A stretch of DNA of 64,000 nt from Salinivirga cyanobacteriivorans. Lineage in GTDB: Bacteria > Bacteroidota > Bacteroidia > Bacteroidales > Salinivirgaceae. Positions 17,967-28,353 of the stretch are shown one piece after another. The stretch spans positions 2,537,501 through 2,601,500 of the forward strand of contig NZ_CP013118.1 of assembly GCF_001443605.1 (NCBI RefSeq), read 5' to 3'. The notes below the pieces were generated by a model that saw nothing but the letters and a program-made list of their open reading frames with translations, was not told the origin of the DNA and did no database searches. Positions within the stretch are counted from its first letter, which is position 1. Every line of letters starts with the position of its first letter. A program made the translations under genes and the position numbers.

Positions 17967-19057
17967 TAAAACTGGCCAAACCATACATACCGGAACGTGC
18001 TTACGATTTAGTAAAAAAGGTATTGGAATCAGGCAATCTTATTCAGGGGCAGTACGTGACTGAATTTGAACAACTGGTACAAACCTATTTGAGTGTTCCA
18101 TACGCCAAAATGGTGACCAGTGGTACAGCTGCTTTACATTTAGCCATGCTCGCCCTGGATATACAGCAAGGGGATGAAGTAATTGTGCCCGCCTTTACCT
18201 ACCCGGCTACAGCCAATGCCGTAGAATTGGTTGGTGCCAAACCAGTTATGGTGGACATCAATTTTACAGATTTTTGCATAGACACAAGCAAGATTGAAGC
18301 AAAAATTACATCAAAAACCCGGGCTATTATGCCAGTGCATGAATTTGGTCAGGCGGCCAAAATGGATGATATTATTGCCATTGCCAGGAAACACAAATTA
18401 AAAATTGTAGAAGATGCTGCCTGTGCTCTGGGAACTGACTACGAAGGAGAAATGGCTGGCACATTCGGTGATTTCGGATGTTTTAGCTTGCATCCCAGAA
18501 AAGCCATTACCACAGGCGAAGGGGGTATTGTTGTAACCCATGATAAGAAATTGGCCCGTAAAATTGACTTATTGCGAAACCATGGTGCCGAAAAGCGCGA
18601 TGGAAAGCTTGATTTTTGCCTGCCTGGGCTCAATTACCGAATGACCGATTTTCAGGCAGCAATGGGTATACCTCAGCTTGAGGAGATGGAGCAAATTATC
18701 GATATTCGGCAGCAGCAAGCTCAGGAGTATAATGCCTTACTGGAGGCAATAGATTGGGTTCAAACTCCTATGATCTTTCCTGAGCGCAAGCATGTTTATC
18801 AAACTTATCATGTATTGATCAGAAACAGAAACCGCGACGAACTGATTCAACTGCTTAGAGAAAAGGGTGTGGAAACTAACCTGGGAGCGCAAGCCCTGCA
18901 TTGTTTGACTTTTTTCGCTGAAAAATACGGATACCAACCCGGAGATTTTCCAAATGCCCGAGACGCATATAATCAGGGTTTGGCATTGCCGCTGGGAAGT
19001 CATTTGAACAATGGCGATATAGAAAAAGTGGTAGATTTGATTAAAATGATTCATTAA
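17963..19057 (+). CDS. DegT/DnrJ/EryC1/StrS-family aminotransferase (second copy)
   Basis: 364 residues. PLP lysine Lys180 lies in [14 protein letters not shown], and Asp151 in [28 protein letters not shown] (70-87) is the canonical family start. It differs clearly from the copy at 15864, so it probably acts on a different keto sugar; it starts with an ATGA overlap on the SDR gene. The acyltransferase one base downstream could N-acylate its product (inference from order). Confidence 0.93.
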   Translation: MIKLAKPYIPERAYDLVKKVLESGNLIQGQYVTEFEQLVQTYLSVPYAKMVTSGTAALHLAMLALDIQQGDEVIVPAFTYPATANAVELVGAKPVMVDINFTDFCIDTSKIEAKITSKTRAIMPVHEFGQAAKMDDIIAIARKHKLKIVEDAACALGTDYEGEMAGTFGDFGCFSLHPRKAITTGEGGIVVTHDKKLARKIDLLRNHGAEKRDGKLDFCLPGLNYRMTDFQAAMGIPQLEEMEQIIDIRQQQAQEYNALLEAIDWVQTPMIFPERKHVYQTYHVLIRNRNRDELIQLLREKGVETNLGAQALHCLTFFAEKYGYQPGDFPNARDAYNQGLALPLGSHLNNGDIEKVVDLIKMIH

Positions 19058-19058
19058 T

Positions 19059-19592
19059 ATGGATATAACTAATCATAATAAATACAAATCCCACGGGAGT
19101 GGTGAAATAGATAAAAGCAAGTTTGGTAATCTTGGGAACAATGTTATTTTCGAAGCAGGTGTGTTAGTTTTTCATCCTGATAATATTCAAATTGCTGAAA
19201 ATGTTTACATAGGCCATAATACAATATTGAAGGGTTATTATAAAAATGAAATGATAATTGGACAAAATACCTGGATAGGCCAGAATTGCTTTTTCCATAG
19301 TGCAGGAGGTATTGAAATTGGGGCAGCTGTGGGTATTGGACCAATGGTCAAAATATTAACCTCTGCACACAAGGAGACAGATATCAATAAACCAGTTTTA
19401 TTTGAACCACTTAATTTTAAGAAAGTAATATTAAAAGATGGATGTGACATAGGGGTCGGATCCGTGATTCTACCGGGAGTTACTATCGGAGAAGGGACTA
19501 TAATAGGAGCAGGAGCTGTTGTAACGGAAGATATTCCTGATTATGCTGTAGCAGTGGGAAGCCCTGCAAAAGTGATTAGAAAGCGACAATAG
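19059..19592 (+). CDS. Left-handed beta-helix acyltransferase (hexapeptide repeat)
   Basis: 177 residues with repeated [LIV]-G-x-x hexapeptides: [51 protein letters not shown]. The conserved end [14 protein letters not shown] is typical of sugar O- or N-acetyltransferases (WbbJ/NeuD-like). The catalytic His candidate lies in TSAHKETD (~102-109). It starts 1 bp after the aminotransferase and abuts the next glycosyltransferase, so it belongs to the same transcript and probably acetylates a sugar precursor. Confidence 0.9.
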   Translation: MDITNHNKYKSHGSGEIDKSKFGNLGNNVIFEAGVLVFHPDNIQIAENVYIGHNTILKGYYKNEMIIGQNTWIGQNCFFHSAGGIEIGAAVGIGPMVKILTSAHKETDINKPVLFEPLNFKKVILKDGCDIGVGSVILPGVTIGEGTIIGAGAVVTEDIPDYAVAVGSPAKVIRKRQ

Positions 19593-20756
19593 ATGAAAGT
19601 ATTAATTATTACAGCCATGTTCCCCCCCAATAGAACGGGAACATCTTTTTATTCAAGAAACCTTGCAAATGCTATACGTCAGAGGGGTAATGATGTAAAA
19701 GTTATTACTACAGCCAATGAAAAGGCAAATGATGATGATTTAAGTTTTGAGGTTACCAGAATACCTGCATGGCACTTTCCTATAAAGAGCTATTTTAAGC
19801 ATCTTCGATTTTGTTCTTTAATTCCAGGAAATTACAGAAAAATATTGCGGATAACCCGGGAATTTAAACCGGATGCTGTTGTTCTCATAAATCATTACCT
19901 TGACATTGCTATTCCTGCAATTTATGCTACCCGTAAGGCGAGACTGCCACTATACATTAGCGTGGGAACCCAGCTTCAATCCCTGAACCCCACAAGAAAC
20001 AAAATTCTTCGATTTTTAGACAGGCTGATTGTAGGCAACTTTATTTTCCCTTTTGCAAAAAGAATCATCAGCTGGGACAAAGAAATTGAACGTTACATTA
20101 CAGAAGTTCATAATAAAAAAAATGCCTCCAAATCAGCTATTATTCCTTTTGGGGTAAATGGAAGTATTGAAGAATTTGAAAAGTACAAGAACTCTTACGA
20201 AGAAGAAAAGCAGATTTTGGGTGTGGGAGCCATAATTGATCATCGTGACTATGTGTACCAGATTCAGGTTTTTAGTGAATTGGTGAAAAAATATCCTGAT
20301 TTGAAACTTAAAATTATTGGAAACCAATACGTGGATAAACCCATGAAAGCAGCAAAAGTACTGGGAGTTGAGGGTAAAGTAATTTTTACAGGAGAGTTGC
20401 CCCATGAGCAAGTATTGGAAGAATATAAAAAATCAGTTCTGCATTGGATGATGCTTGTTGGAGAATATGTAGGCCTTGGTACATCTACTCTGGAGGCAAT
20501 GTTGATGGGTGTGCCTTCTGTATCTAATGTTCCTGAGAACTTATTTGGGTTTGGTGCTATGCGCGATATGGAAAATTTTATTCACACTAATGCCAACAAT
20601 ATCAAATCAGATGTTGAAAAACTCAGTGAAGTCATTGAAGACAGAAATCTTCGCCAAAAGATTGGACAGAATGGAAAAGCCTTTATTCAAAAGTATTTAA
20701 ATTGGGAAGCTGTGGCAAAACAGTATGAAACAATGATTCTTAATGACACGAAATAG
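19593..20756 (+). CDS. Glycosyltransferase family 4
   Basis: 387 residues, GT-B fold. The N-terminal acceptor half starts MKVLIITAMFPPNRTGTSFYSRNLANAI, and the C-terminal donor half has VKVIFTGELPHEQVLEEYKKS followed by GLGTSTLEAMLMGVPSVSN, where the Glu of the EX7E-like motif sits. No membrane segment, so it is cytoplasmic and probably acts on the lipid-linked repeat unit. The stop overlaps the next gene by 14 bp. Donor sugar unknown. Confidence 0.92.
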   Translation: MKVLIITAMFPPNRTGTSFYSRNLANAIRQRGNDVKVITTANEKANDDDLSFEVTRIPAWHFPIKSYFKHLRFCSLIPGNYRKILRITREFKPDAVVLINHYLDIAIPAIYATRKARLPLYISVGTQLQSLNPTRNKILRFLDRLIVGNFIFPFAKRIISWDKEIERYITEVHNKKNASKSAIIPFGVNGSIEEFEKYKNSYEEEKQILGVGAIIDHRDYVYQIQVFSELVKKYPDLKLKIIGNQYVDKPMKAAKVLGVEGKVIFTGELPHEQVLEEYKKSVLHWMMLVGEYVGLGTSTLEAMLMGVPSVSNVPENLFGFGAMRDMENFIHTNANNIKSDVEKLSEVIEDRNLRQKIGQNGKAFIQKYLNWEAVAKQYETMILNDTK

Positions 20757-21723
20757 ACACTTATCCGTATTTATTGGAATTGCAATTAGTTTACTAGCCA
20801 TTGTTGGTATTTTATATTTTGTTGATATTAAGGAGGTCTGGCAAAATTTGCGCAAACTTTCATGGGAAATTGTTATGATTGCCATAGCGGTATATGTTTT
20901 AGGTATGGCCGTCAGAGCACTACGATGGTTTTTAATTATTTCAATCAGGGAAAAAGTTGGGTTTTACACAGTTTTTAAAGGACTGGTATATGGTTATATG
21001 CTGAATCAATTGCTACCGGCAAAAATAGGAGAAGTGGCTCGCGCAGAGTACATCACGAGAAAAAGTACACCGGGAAGAAGCTTTTTACTTGGCACTATAG
21101 CAGCTGAACGTGTTTTTGACATGGCAGTTATCTTGCTATTCTTAGGAATCTCTGTTGTGTTTTCAGAGACTATTATGTCTAAAATACAGGCCCAGTGGAT
21201 TTCGGTTGTAGTTATTGTATTTGGATTAACAGCCCTGGTTTTTTTATTGCATAATGTACAACTGCTTAAAAAAATTACACGTTATTTGCCCGGGAAAATA
21301 AGGAGTTTTGCAGATCGTGTTTTGGATAATCTGGCGGACTCTTTCAATGTTTTTAAGTCATTTAAATCAATATTTAAAATATTACTGCTAACGCTTGTAA
21401 TTTGGTTGCTCACCTGCCTGGTATTCTTTCTAATCATACAGGATTTAGATATCGAAGTACCTTTTTACGCCTATTTCTTTATTGTTTCGGCCGGTACTTT
21501 TGGTATGATTATTCCATCTACATCGGCCAATGTGGGCGTTTACCATGCAGTCGCCATGGGAGCGCTGATGCTTTTTATGGTACCTAAGGCAGAGGCCCTT
21601 AGTTTTGCCATACTGGCACATGCCTTTGATTTTTTTCCTGCTATTATTTTGGGTGGGCTTTTATCAGGTTTTGGAGGCTTTCAAAAAATATCAAAAAACA
21701 GGATAGGTGATACAGAAAGTTAA
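20743..21723 (+). CDS. Lysylphosphatidylglycerol synthase TM-domain / UPF0104 flippase-like membrane protein
   Basis: 326 residues, about eight hydrophobic segments. Family signatures are RALRWFLIIS (~residues 60-69), LNQLLPAKIGEVARAEYI (~87-105) and TFGMIIPSTSANVGVYHAVAM (~251-271). This membrane family (PF03706) includes the MprF flippase domain and YbhN. In polysaccharide loci it is often found next to glycosyltransferases, and its substrate here is unknown. It overlaps both neighbours (14 and 17 bp). Confidence 0.88.
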   Translation: MTRNRHLSVFIGIAISLLAIVGILYFVDIKEVWQNLRKLSWEIVMIAIAVYVLGMAVRALRWFLIISIREKVGFYTVFKGLVYGYMLNQLLPAKIGEVARAEYITRKSTPGRSFLLGTIAAERVFDMAVILLFLGISVVFSETIMSKIQAQWISVVVIVFGLTALVFLLHNVQLLKKITRYLPGKIRSFADRVLDNLADSFNVFKSFKSIFKILLLTLVIWLLTCLVFFLIIQDLDIEVPFYAYFFIVSAGTFGMIIPSTSANVGVYHAVAMGALMLFMVPKAEALSFAILAHAFDFFPAIILGGLLSGFGGFQKISKNRIGDTES

Positions 21724-23038
21724 TAATCACATAAAAAGTGCATCAGATGCTACGTTGGGCTGGTTCATATTCGGTTTAGCGTTAGTTTTAAGAGCGGCTT
21801 ATGCCATATTTGCCTATAGCCAAAATGTGATGGCTAATTTTGCCGATGATAATCTCTATTTTGAAATAGGTAAAAAAGTTGCCGGTCAGGGACAGATTTT
21901 TTATGAAACAGCAGATTGGCGGTATGATATTATCGGGCCCTTTTTGCCATGGGTGAACGGACTCACAATAGGTGTTTTTGGAGATAGTTGGTTACCCGTT
22001 TTTCTTGTTACAGCTGTAGTTTCGGCTGCTATTTCTTTGTTAATATATAGAACAACTTTGTTTATAGCTGGCCGTAAACCGGCGCTATTGGCGGGTCTAT
22101 GGTCAGTGTTTTATGTTTTCTATTTACGCTATGTGCCTACTGCCGGGAAAGATTTGTGGATGGCTTTTCTACTGCTAATAATCGTTTATTATCTAATAAA
22201 AACCTATAATGAACGATTGGGTAAAATGCGAAAAACTATCTTCATGACCATTGTTTTTGCGGCATCTATGCACCTTGATGAACGATTTATAGTTTTTGGG
22301 CCTTTGATTTTGTTTTATCTAATTTACATGGAAATTATAAGCCATAAAACAAAAAGATGGAGAATACCTGGAACTTTCGTTTTGCTTTCTATATTATTAT
22401 TGATACCCTGGAATTTGCGTAATTATAAAAAGTTTGAAAAGCCTGTTATATTGACCACTCGGACCGAACGCATTACCGACAAAATATTGGGTATTGAACA
22501 TAAAAAAAGACCTTTTGAATGGTTATATGATTCAGCTAATATTTACCAAATAAAACCGGATCATTATGATTCTATCGTTAGTGGACTTAAGACCCATACG
22601 GATGGGGGATACAGAATTAGTCCAAAGCAACGTAAAGCTATGGCTAAAGGACATCTTCCCGAACAGATGAGTACACTGGAGTCTGTCTGGATGCGGCTAA
22701 AAATATTGCTAAGGCCTTTCCAGTGGGGAGGTGAGTACCAGAAAAAAGGCTTTTTTTATGTAGAATACTCTTCGCGGCATAATTGGGCGAGCTTTTTATT
22801 TTATGGTTTAATGCTTTTTGCTTCTTTCCCGGGTTTTTGGTGGCTATTCCGAAAAAAGCGGGAAGCTTTTTATTTATTAGCCGGAGTAATTGGAGTATAT
22901 GTTTTGGCACATGCTTTGGCTGTGCCCTGGACAACAGAACGGTACAGGTTACCCATAGCTGCTTTTTTTATTATTGCAGGAGGTATTGGAATGGGGTGGC
23001 TATTAGAACAAATAAAATGGCGAATATCTAAAAATTAG
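21707..23038 (+). CDS. GT-C (ArnT/PMT-like, family 39) membrane glycosyltransferase
   Basis: 443 residues with about ten membrane segments. FADDNLYFEIGKKVAGQG (~residues 45-62), in the first outer loop, carries the acidic pair expected to be catalytic in GT-C enzymes that use polyprenyl-linked sugars. A second signature is AGKDLWMAFLLLIIVYYL (~145-162). It starts with GTG and overlaps the upstream gene by 17 bp; no closer ATG is plausible because the first segment begins at residue ~18. It would modify the polysaccharide or lipid on the periplasmic side. Confidence 0.82.
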   Translation: MIQKVNNHIKSASDATLGWFIFGLALVLRAAYAIFAYSQNVMANFADDNLYFEIGKKVAGQGQIFYETADWRYDIIGPFLPWVNGLTIGVFGDSWLPVFLVTAVVSAAISLLIYRTTLFIAGRKPALLAGLWSVFYVFYLRYVPTAGKDLWMAFLLLIIVYYLIKTYNERLGKMRKTIFMTIVFAASMHLDERFIVFGPLILFYLIYMEIISHKTKRWRIPGTFVLLSILLLIPWNLRNYKKFEKPVILTTRTERITDKILGIEHKKRPFEWLYDSANIYQIKPDHYDSIVSGLKTHTDGGYRISPKQRKAMAKGHLPEQMSTLESVWMRLKILLRPFQWGGEYQKKGFFYVEYSSRHNWASFLFYGLMLFASFPGFWWLFRKKREAFYLLAGVIGVYVLAHALAVPWTTERYRLPIAAFFIIAGGIGMGWLLEQIKWRISKN

Positions 23039-23042
23039 TATT

Positions 23043-23600
23043 GTGAAAACGGGGTTAGGAATTTATAAAAAGTACAGGATCGCACGGGCGTTTATTAGTT
23101 TATTGAGATTTGAGCTGAAAAAACGACTCGTGGGATTCGATGTGGCAAACCTGTATTTGCAACGGGTCGATAAGTACGCCCTTGTAATGATTTTGAAGAA
23201 AAATGGTGCTCAAATTGGTGAGAATTGTGACATCGAAACCGGGTTGGCGTTTCATAACTGCCGCAATTATAAAAACCTTGCAATAGGCGATAACTGTCAT
23301 ATTGGAAAACAGTGTTTTTTTGATTTGAAAGATAAGATTTCGATACAAAACAATGTTACTATTTCCATGAGGTGTAGTTTTCTAACACATACAGATGTTG
23401 GAAGCTCTGTTTTGAAGAAGAAATATCCCAAGAGCTTGCAACCTATTGTAATAAATTCGAATTGTTATTTGGGGGCAAGTGTTACTTTGTTGCAAGGTGC
23501 GTGGTTGGAGGAAAAAACTTTTGTTGCAGCTGGAGCCTTATGTAAAGGTAGAATATCAGCTGGGAAGCGAATTGGAGGCATTCCCGCAAAAGAAATTTAA
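23043..23600 (+). CDS. Serine-acetyltransferase-like hexapeptide acyltransferase
   Basis: 185 residues. A basic N-terminus is followed by a left-handed beta-helix (IGENCDIETGLAF, LAIGDNCHIGKQCFF, ISIQNNVTISMRC) and a LTHTDVG loop with the likely catalytic His. It ends GGIPAKEI, a usual closing motif. It starts with GTG 4 bp after the GT-C gene. It probably O-acetylates a glycan residue; the acceptor is unknown. Confidence 0.82.
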   Translation: MKTGLGIYKKYRIARAFISLLRFELKKRLVGFDVANLYLQRVDKYALVMILKKNGAQIGENCDIETGLAFHNCRNYKNLAIGDNCHIGKQCFFDLKDKISIQNNVTISMRCSFLTHTDVGSSVLKKKYPKSLQPIVINSNCYLGASVTLLQGAWLEEKTFVAAGALCKGRISAGKRIGGIPAKEI

Positions 23601-23606
23601 TACTTT

Positions 23607-24515
23607 ATGACATTACCCAATTTTTTAATAGTTGGAGCATCTAAGGCAGGCACAACTTCAATTTACAGACATCTAAAGGAGCATCCTGACATATATATGC
23701 CTAATCATAAGGAACCATTATATTTTATCAGTGATATTTATAATGAGTTTAATGTTAAAGACCCTGGTTATAAGGCTATTAGAAACAAAATGGTTCAGAC
23801 TCGCGAAGCTTATGAAAAACTGTTTAACATGGGTCAGGCCTTTTCCTGGCGAGGTGAAGCTACAGCCTCTTATCTTTATTATAGTAAGGATGCAATTCCA
23901 AAAATAAAAGAAACACTGGGTGGGGATATTAGAATTATTATTGTGTTAAGAGAACCTGTTGACAAAGTTATTTCCCATTACAAATTTTATCGTGGAAATG
24001 GATTTGAAAAATATTCATTCGAAAAAGCTTTATTAAAAGAGGAAGAGAGGATAAATAATAGATTTAATCCATTTTTTCATTATACAAAACAGGGGTTTTA
24101 TTATGAAAAGGTTAAGAGTTTCGTGGATTCTTTTGAGCATACTTATGTCTGTTTATATGAGGATTTAAAAAAGAATCCAGAGCAATTCTATAAGGAATTA
24201 TATGCCTTTCTCGATTTAAAGCCGATTGAAAATATTCATACTTCAAAGGTATATAATCCATCAAGGTTACATAAATCATTTTATTTATTTAAAATCTACA
24301 AGTTTTTTGCTACAAAGACGGTTTCTTTCAGAAAGAAATACCTTGGCTTCATTAATTGGAGTAAGGTCCGATCTATTGTGTTTAAAATTAATAATAAGAA
24401 GCGATTAGTAGTACCTGAGTACTTAAAAGATTCATTGCGACAAAAGTTTCATAAAGATGTGTTAAAATTAGATGAATTATTGAGCTTAGATATAAAGCGG
24501 AAATGGAGGTATTGA
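23607..24515 (+). CDS. Sulfotransferase domain protein
   Basis: 302 residues. The PAPS-binding loop GASKAGTTS (residues 10-18) and the 3'-phosphate motif IIIVLREPVDKVISHY (110-125, with Arg116 and Ser123) are both intact, which makes this a cytosolic PAPS-dependent carbohydrate sulfotransferase (PF00685 type). It suggests the repeat unit is sulfated before export. The gene is 6 bp from its upstream and 4 bp from its downstream neighbour. A second, unrelated sulfotransferase at 30877 is frameshifted. Confidence 0.92.
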   Translation: MTLPNFLIVGASKAGTTSIYRHLKEHPDIYMPNHKEPLYFISDIYNEFNVKDPGYKAIRNKMVQTREAYEKLFNMGQAFSWRGEATASYLYYSKDAIPKIKETLGGDIRIIIVLREPVDKVISHYKFYRGNGFEKYSFEKALLKEEERINNRFNPFFHYTKQGFYYEKVKSFVDSFEHTYVCLYEDLKKNPEQFYKELYAFLDLKPIENIHTSKVYNPSRLHKSFYLFKIYKFFATKTVSFRKKYLGFINWSKVRSIVFKINNKKRLVVPEYLKDSLRQKFHKDVLKLDELLSLDIKRKWRY

Positions 24516-24519
24516 TTTT

Positions 24520-26010
24520 ATGGAGCTCAAATTAATGGCAAGGAATATTGGTGCTTTGTCTGTAGCCAAGTTAGTGGAGACATTGACAAGGTTGGTCAAG
24601 GCAAAATTAAATGCTGTGTTTTTAGGGGTCGAAGGATTAGGTATTTTTAGTCAATTGCTGACCTTTACGGCAAAAACATCACAGTTTAGCCAACTAAGCA
24701 TTAATGAGGCTCTTGTTAAGCAGGTTGCCGTAAATAAGCTGCAACCCGAAACAAAAAAATACATTTATGCTTCTATAAAAGCCTATTTGTTGATTGTGCC
24801 TGCCCTCTTTGCACTTTTAATGACTGTTCTAGTTGTTTTTTATGAGCAAATAGCCAATTTTTTTCTTGGAGATAACCCGCAGGTTTTGCTTTATTTTTTT
24901 GCACTTTCTGCTTTGCCAATAATGATCGTAAACGGGTTGTTTTTTGCCATATTAAGGGGGTATAAAGATATTAAAAGCATCACCAAAGCGCGTATTGGTG
25001 CAGCACTGATAAATATCATCATATTTGTCCCCCTGGTTTTAATTTTTGATTTGCAAGGAGTTGTGTTTTCCATTCCAATGATGTATACAATTAACACCAC
25101 ATTTAACCTCTTTTTTTTAAACAAATACATTTTAAGAAAGCACCAGCTGTTGTTTTCAAAAGTTTTTAAAGCTAATATTCGCAAGGAAGACATAAAAGAA
25201 ATGTTTATATTCTCTGGATTTGGATTAACTACAGGATTTTTGGCCATGGCCAGTGAGTTTGTGATTCGCGGTATTATTGTTGGAGAGTTGGGAATAGAAA
25301 AAATTGGCGTTTATTCACCTATTTTAGCGCTTTCAGGTATTTTTACCGGTGTTTTTATGTCTTCTTTTAGCACATATCTTTTCCCACGTATTAGTGAAGC
25401 CAAAATTGCAAAGGAGAAAACTGATATTTTGAATGATGCAATTAGAATTTCCACTTTAGCGCTCATTCCGTTTGTATTATTGTTGATCAGTTTTAGAATT
25501 CCAATTATAAGGCTACTTTACACAACAGAATTTTTAGATGCCGCTCTTTATCTGCCTTTTCATTTTTTTGGTATTATATGGCAAATCTGGTTCGTTGTTT
25601 TAGGCCGGTCTATGGCACCACAGGGTTATGTAAAACAACATGGGTTATTTAGGGGAATCTTTTTTTTATTAGATGTAGTGATTGTATATATATTTGTTGC
25701 TGTAATTAAAATCGGCTTATATGGATGGATGTTAAAATTCTTAATAAGTCCTGTGTTGTTTTGTTTTATCTATTTCTTTTTTCTAAAAAAGAAAATCCAA
25801 TTTAAAATTTCAAAGGAAAACGCACTTGTTATGAGTTACTTGTTGTTTACAACAATAATGGTAATTGCTTTTGATCTATTACTTAATGTTCCACTTTTAA
25901 ACTATATTGTTGCTCCTGTTTTAATAGCAATGACATTTATTGTTTTGAGAACAAAAGAGCAACAATACATTTTTTATCGCATAAAAGCTCTTCTAAAAAA
26001 GAATGATTAA
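24520..26010 (+). CDS. Oligosaccharide flippase (Wzx-like, MATE/MOP family)
   Basis: 496 residues with 12-14 hydrophobic segments. It opens with MARNIGALSVAKLVETLTRLVKAKLNA, the usual start of polysaccharide exporters (PF01943/PF13440). It would flip the undecaprenyl-linked repeat unit across the inner membrane. It is followed within the operon by a polymerase-like gene (26945), which supports a Wzx/Wzy pathway. It overlaps the next gene by 8 bp. Confidence 0.92.
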   Translation: MELKLMARNIGALSVAKLVETLTRLVKAKLNAVFLGVEGLGIFSQLLTFTAKTSQFSQLSINEALVKQVAVNKLQPETKKYIYASIKAYLLIVPALFALLMTVLVVFYEQIANFFLGDNPQVLLYFFALSALPIMIVNGLFFAILRGYKDIKSITKARIGAALINIIIFVPLVLIFDLQGVVFSIPMMYTINTTFNLFFLNKYILRKHQLLFSKVFKANIRKEDIKEMFIFSGFGLTTGFLAMASEFVIRGIIVGELGIEKIGVYSPILALSGIFTGVFMSSFSTYLFPRISEAKIAKEKTDILNDAIRISTLALIPFVLLLISFRIPIIRLLYTTEFLDAALYLPFHFFGIIWQIWFVVLGRSMAPQGYVKQHGLFRGIFFLLDVVIVYIFVAVIKIGLYGWMLKFLISPVLFCFIYFFFLKKKIQFKISKENALVMSYLLFTTIMVIAFDLLLNVPLLNYIVAPVLIAMTFIVLRTKEQQYIFYRIKALLKKND

Positions 26011-26941
26011 TATGGTGGGAGTCATTACAGTTAATTTCAATTTAAGTAGAGAAACAATTTTATGTTTAAAATCAATTCTGCAATCCGATTTCGTTGAATA
26101 TAAGATATATCTTATTGACAATGGCTCAGAATTAGGTGAATATGAAAAGTTAAAAAATGCTTTTTTAGATGAACCCAAAGTGTATATTGATCGATTAGAA
26201 CAGAATGTTGGTTATGTTAAGGCAGTAAATCATGGTATTTTATCTCTACGCAAAATGGATACAGACTATATAATGGTCATGAATAACGATACCATAATTG
26301 ATCAATCGGCCATATATGAGCTTTATGCATCGTTGCAAAAACACAAAAAAGCTATCGTTACAGGAAAAGTATATTATTACGACCATCCCGATATTTTGCA
26401 GCATACCGGAGTGGTGTTTACGGATCGGCGCTTTCTCAAAACAGCTTATCCCGGCCGGGGGGAGAAAGATACGGGGCAATTTGAAGAAGAGCAAGAGCGT
26501 GATTCGCTCGATGATGTGTTCTGGATGTTCCCGGCCCGTTTAATTGATGATATAGGGTACTATTCCCCGCACTTTTTTTTATATGCTGAACAGGGTGATT
26601 TTGCCCGCAGGGCCCATAAAAAAGGATATAAATTGATATTTACACCCAAAGCTAAATTGTGGCATAAGGAGAGCCTCACCACCGGTGGCGGTGACGTAAA
26701 ATCACTGAAAATTATGTATTGGCGGGGGCAGGGCTCCTTTATTTTTTTGGCCAGGCACCTCAAATGGTATTTTTTTATATTGTGGTTCTTTTGTCAGGTT
26801 CCCCTGGTGCTATTAAAAACCATGGTGTTAAATGATTCCAAATTGCGCCGGGCAAATCGTGCCACTTTCCGTGGATATCTGTATGGATTGAAGTGGTTGT
26901 TTATCCGCAATGAAAATAATGGTTACAACCCATATATATAA
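26003..26941 (+). CDS. Glycosyltransferase family 2 (rhamnosyltransferase-like)
   Basis: 312 residues, GT-A fold: VGVITVNFNLSRETILCLKSIL at the start, IYLIDNGSELGEYEKL, then YIMVMNNDTIID (~91-102) as the metal-binding DxD equivalent, and FWMFPARLID and LWHKESLTTGGG in the acceptor region. A hydrophobic C-terminal segment (FIFLARHLKWYFFILWFFCQVPLVLL) suggests membrane association. The start may be ATG 26003 or 26012; both fit. Confidence 0.92.
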   Translation: MINMVGVITVNFNLSRETILCLKSILQSDFVEYKIYLIDNGSELGEYEKLKNAFLDEPKVYIDRLEQNVGYVKAVNHGILSLRKMDTDYIMVMNNDTIIDQSAIYELYASLQKHKKAIVTGKVYYYDHPDILQHTGVVFTDRRFLKTAYPGRGEKDTGQFEEEQERDSLDDVFWMFPARLIDDIGYYSPHFFLYAEQGDFARRAHKKGYKLIFTPKAKLWHKESLTTGGGDVKSLKIMYWRGQGSFIFLARHLKWYFFILWFFCQVPLVLLKTMVLNDSKLRRANRATFRGYLYGLKWLFIRNENNGYNPYI

Positions 26942-26944
26942 CAC

Positions 26945-28348
26945 ATGCTACTTCGCAAAAACCCTCTAAAACCTTTTTCAGACATTATAATTATTTTGCT
27001 GGTGCTGCTGACCGGTAGTTTAATGGTTTATTACATTGGTAACAGTTTGAGCCGAGGACTCTATTTTTTAGGCATCATTTTGTTGTTTTTAGTTATGCGC
27101 GACCATGTATTGGGTTTAGCCATATTGTTCATCATGATTATGAATCCATGGGGCATGTTTCAGTACAAGCCCGATGATGTATTCATTCCGTTGACATCGA
27201 CTATGGGCGTGCAGTATCAGCCTTTTCTCAGCTTGGCGGTTTTTGCCAAGGTGTTTTTTGGAATAAGGATCAGGAGAGGAAGGATCCGTAACCAGTTTTA
27301 TCAATTTTACCCTCCCTTCTATTATTATTTGTTTTTTTTGTTGATTATTGGAGCGTTTTTTGGTCACAATGACTTAAGTTTATACTGGACCTTTCATGGC
27401 ATACCTCACTTTCTGGTTCTTTTGGCCATACCCATCATGTTTTCTGACTTGGAACTTAAACGTTTTAATAAAACCATATTATATTTCACGATATTTCATA
27501 CTATTATTGCGTTTGCTGAGTTGATATTTCGCGGATCAGTAATGTCATTTTTTCAAGGAAGAGAAAATGCTACTGGCATAGCTTTTGGAGAAGATGTTGT
27601 CCGTATTGTTGGAGGTATCGGTCTATCAATTTACAGTTTAATAATTTCGGCCTACTATCTTGTTCAGAGAAACAAGCAGTTTTCCCCGTTATTACTGTTC
27701 CTGGTGCTGGTGTTAAGTTGGTTTTTCATTTGGCAGAGCGCCACCCGCGGATGGATGATCGCCTCCACTTTTTTTATTACCAGTTTCTTTCTTTTTTATT
27801 CCAAAAGAGTGTTTTCGGCACGCAACACAACAATTACGTTGGGGCTAATTGTGTTTTTGTTGGTCTTAATACCCCCAAACTTACGACAAAACTTTCAGGG
27901 AGCGGTTAACCGCCTTGCCACACTTGAAGCCCTAGCTGAAGGGGATGTTACCGCTGAAGGAACATTGTCTCGTATAACAGAAAGAACCCCACGAGTATTA
28001 AATCAATTTTACAACAGTCCAATATTTGGATTCGGATTTAGCAAAGAAACACGAAGCGTTTATGACCCACATGTGGCTATTCCAAGTTTGCTGTTGATTG
28101 GTGGTATATTAGGGCTATTGGTTTATATAGTTACATTTTTTAGAATAGTATTATACTTGTATAAAAAGGATCGTTATAAAGAATTCAAAGGGATTTTTAT
28201 TTTTGGCTTTGCCATTATAGCATTTTTAATTATTAATGCCTCGAGCCGGAAAATGGTTGGTTATCATATGGTTGCAGATGCAGCTTTTATGGTAGCATTA
28301 TTTTTTGCTCACTTTAATGCTTTGGTGCATAATTTAGAAAAACATTAA
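26945..28348 (+). CDS. O-antigen polymerase/ligase-like membrane protein (Wzy/WaaL type)
   Basis: 467 residues with 10-12 hydrophobic segments and one large outer loop (~residues 310-380: RLATLEALAEGDVTAEGTLSRITERTPR). SATRGWMIASTFFITSFFLF (~264-283) resembles the PF04932 core. It is the only candidate polymerase in the locus and lies 3 bp after the glycosyltransferase. Whether it polymerises repeat units or ligates to lipid A cannot be separated by sequence. Confidence 0.85.
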   Translation: MLLRKNPLKPFSDIIIILLVLLTGSLMVYYIGNSLSRGLYFLGIILLFLVMRDHVLGLAILFIMIMNPWGMFQYKPDDVFIPLTSTMGVQYQPFLSLAVFAKVFFGIRIRRGRIRNQFYQFYPPFYYYLFFLLIIGAFFGHNDLSLYWTFHGIPHFLVLLAIPIMFSDLELKRFNKTILYFTIFHTIIAFAELIFRGSVMSFFQGRENATGIAFGEDVVRIVGGIGLSIYSLIISAYYLVQRNKQFSPLLLFLVLVLSWFFIWQSATRGWMIASTFFITSFFLFYSKRVFSARNTTITLGLIVFLLVLIPPNLRQNFQGAVNRLATLEALAEGDVTAEGTLSRITERTPRVLNQFYNSPIFGFGFSKETRSVYDPHVAIPSLLLIGGILGLLVYIVTFFRIVLYLYKKDRYKEFKGIFIFGFAIIAFLIINASSRKMVGYHMVADAAFMVALFFAHFNALVHNLEKH

Positions 28349-28353
28349 GTTAA

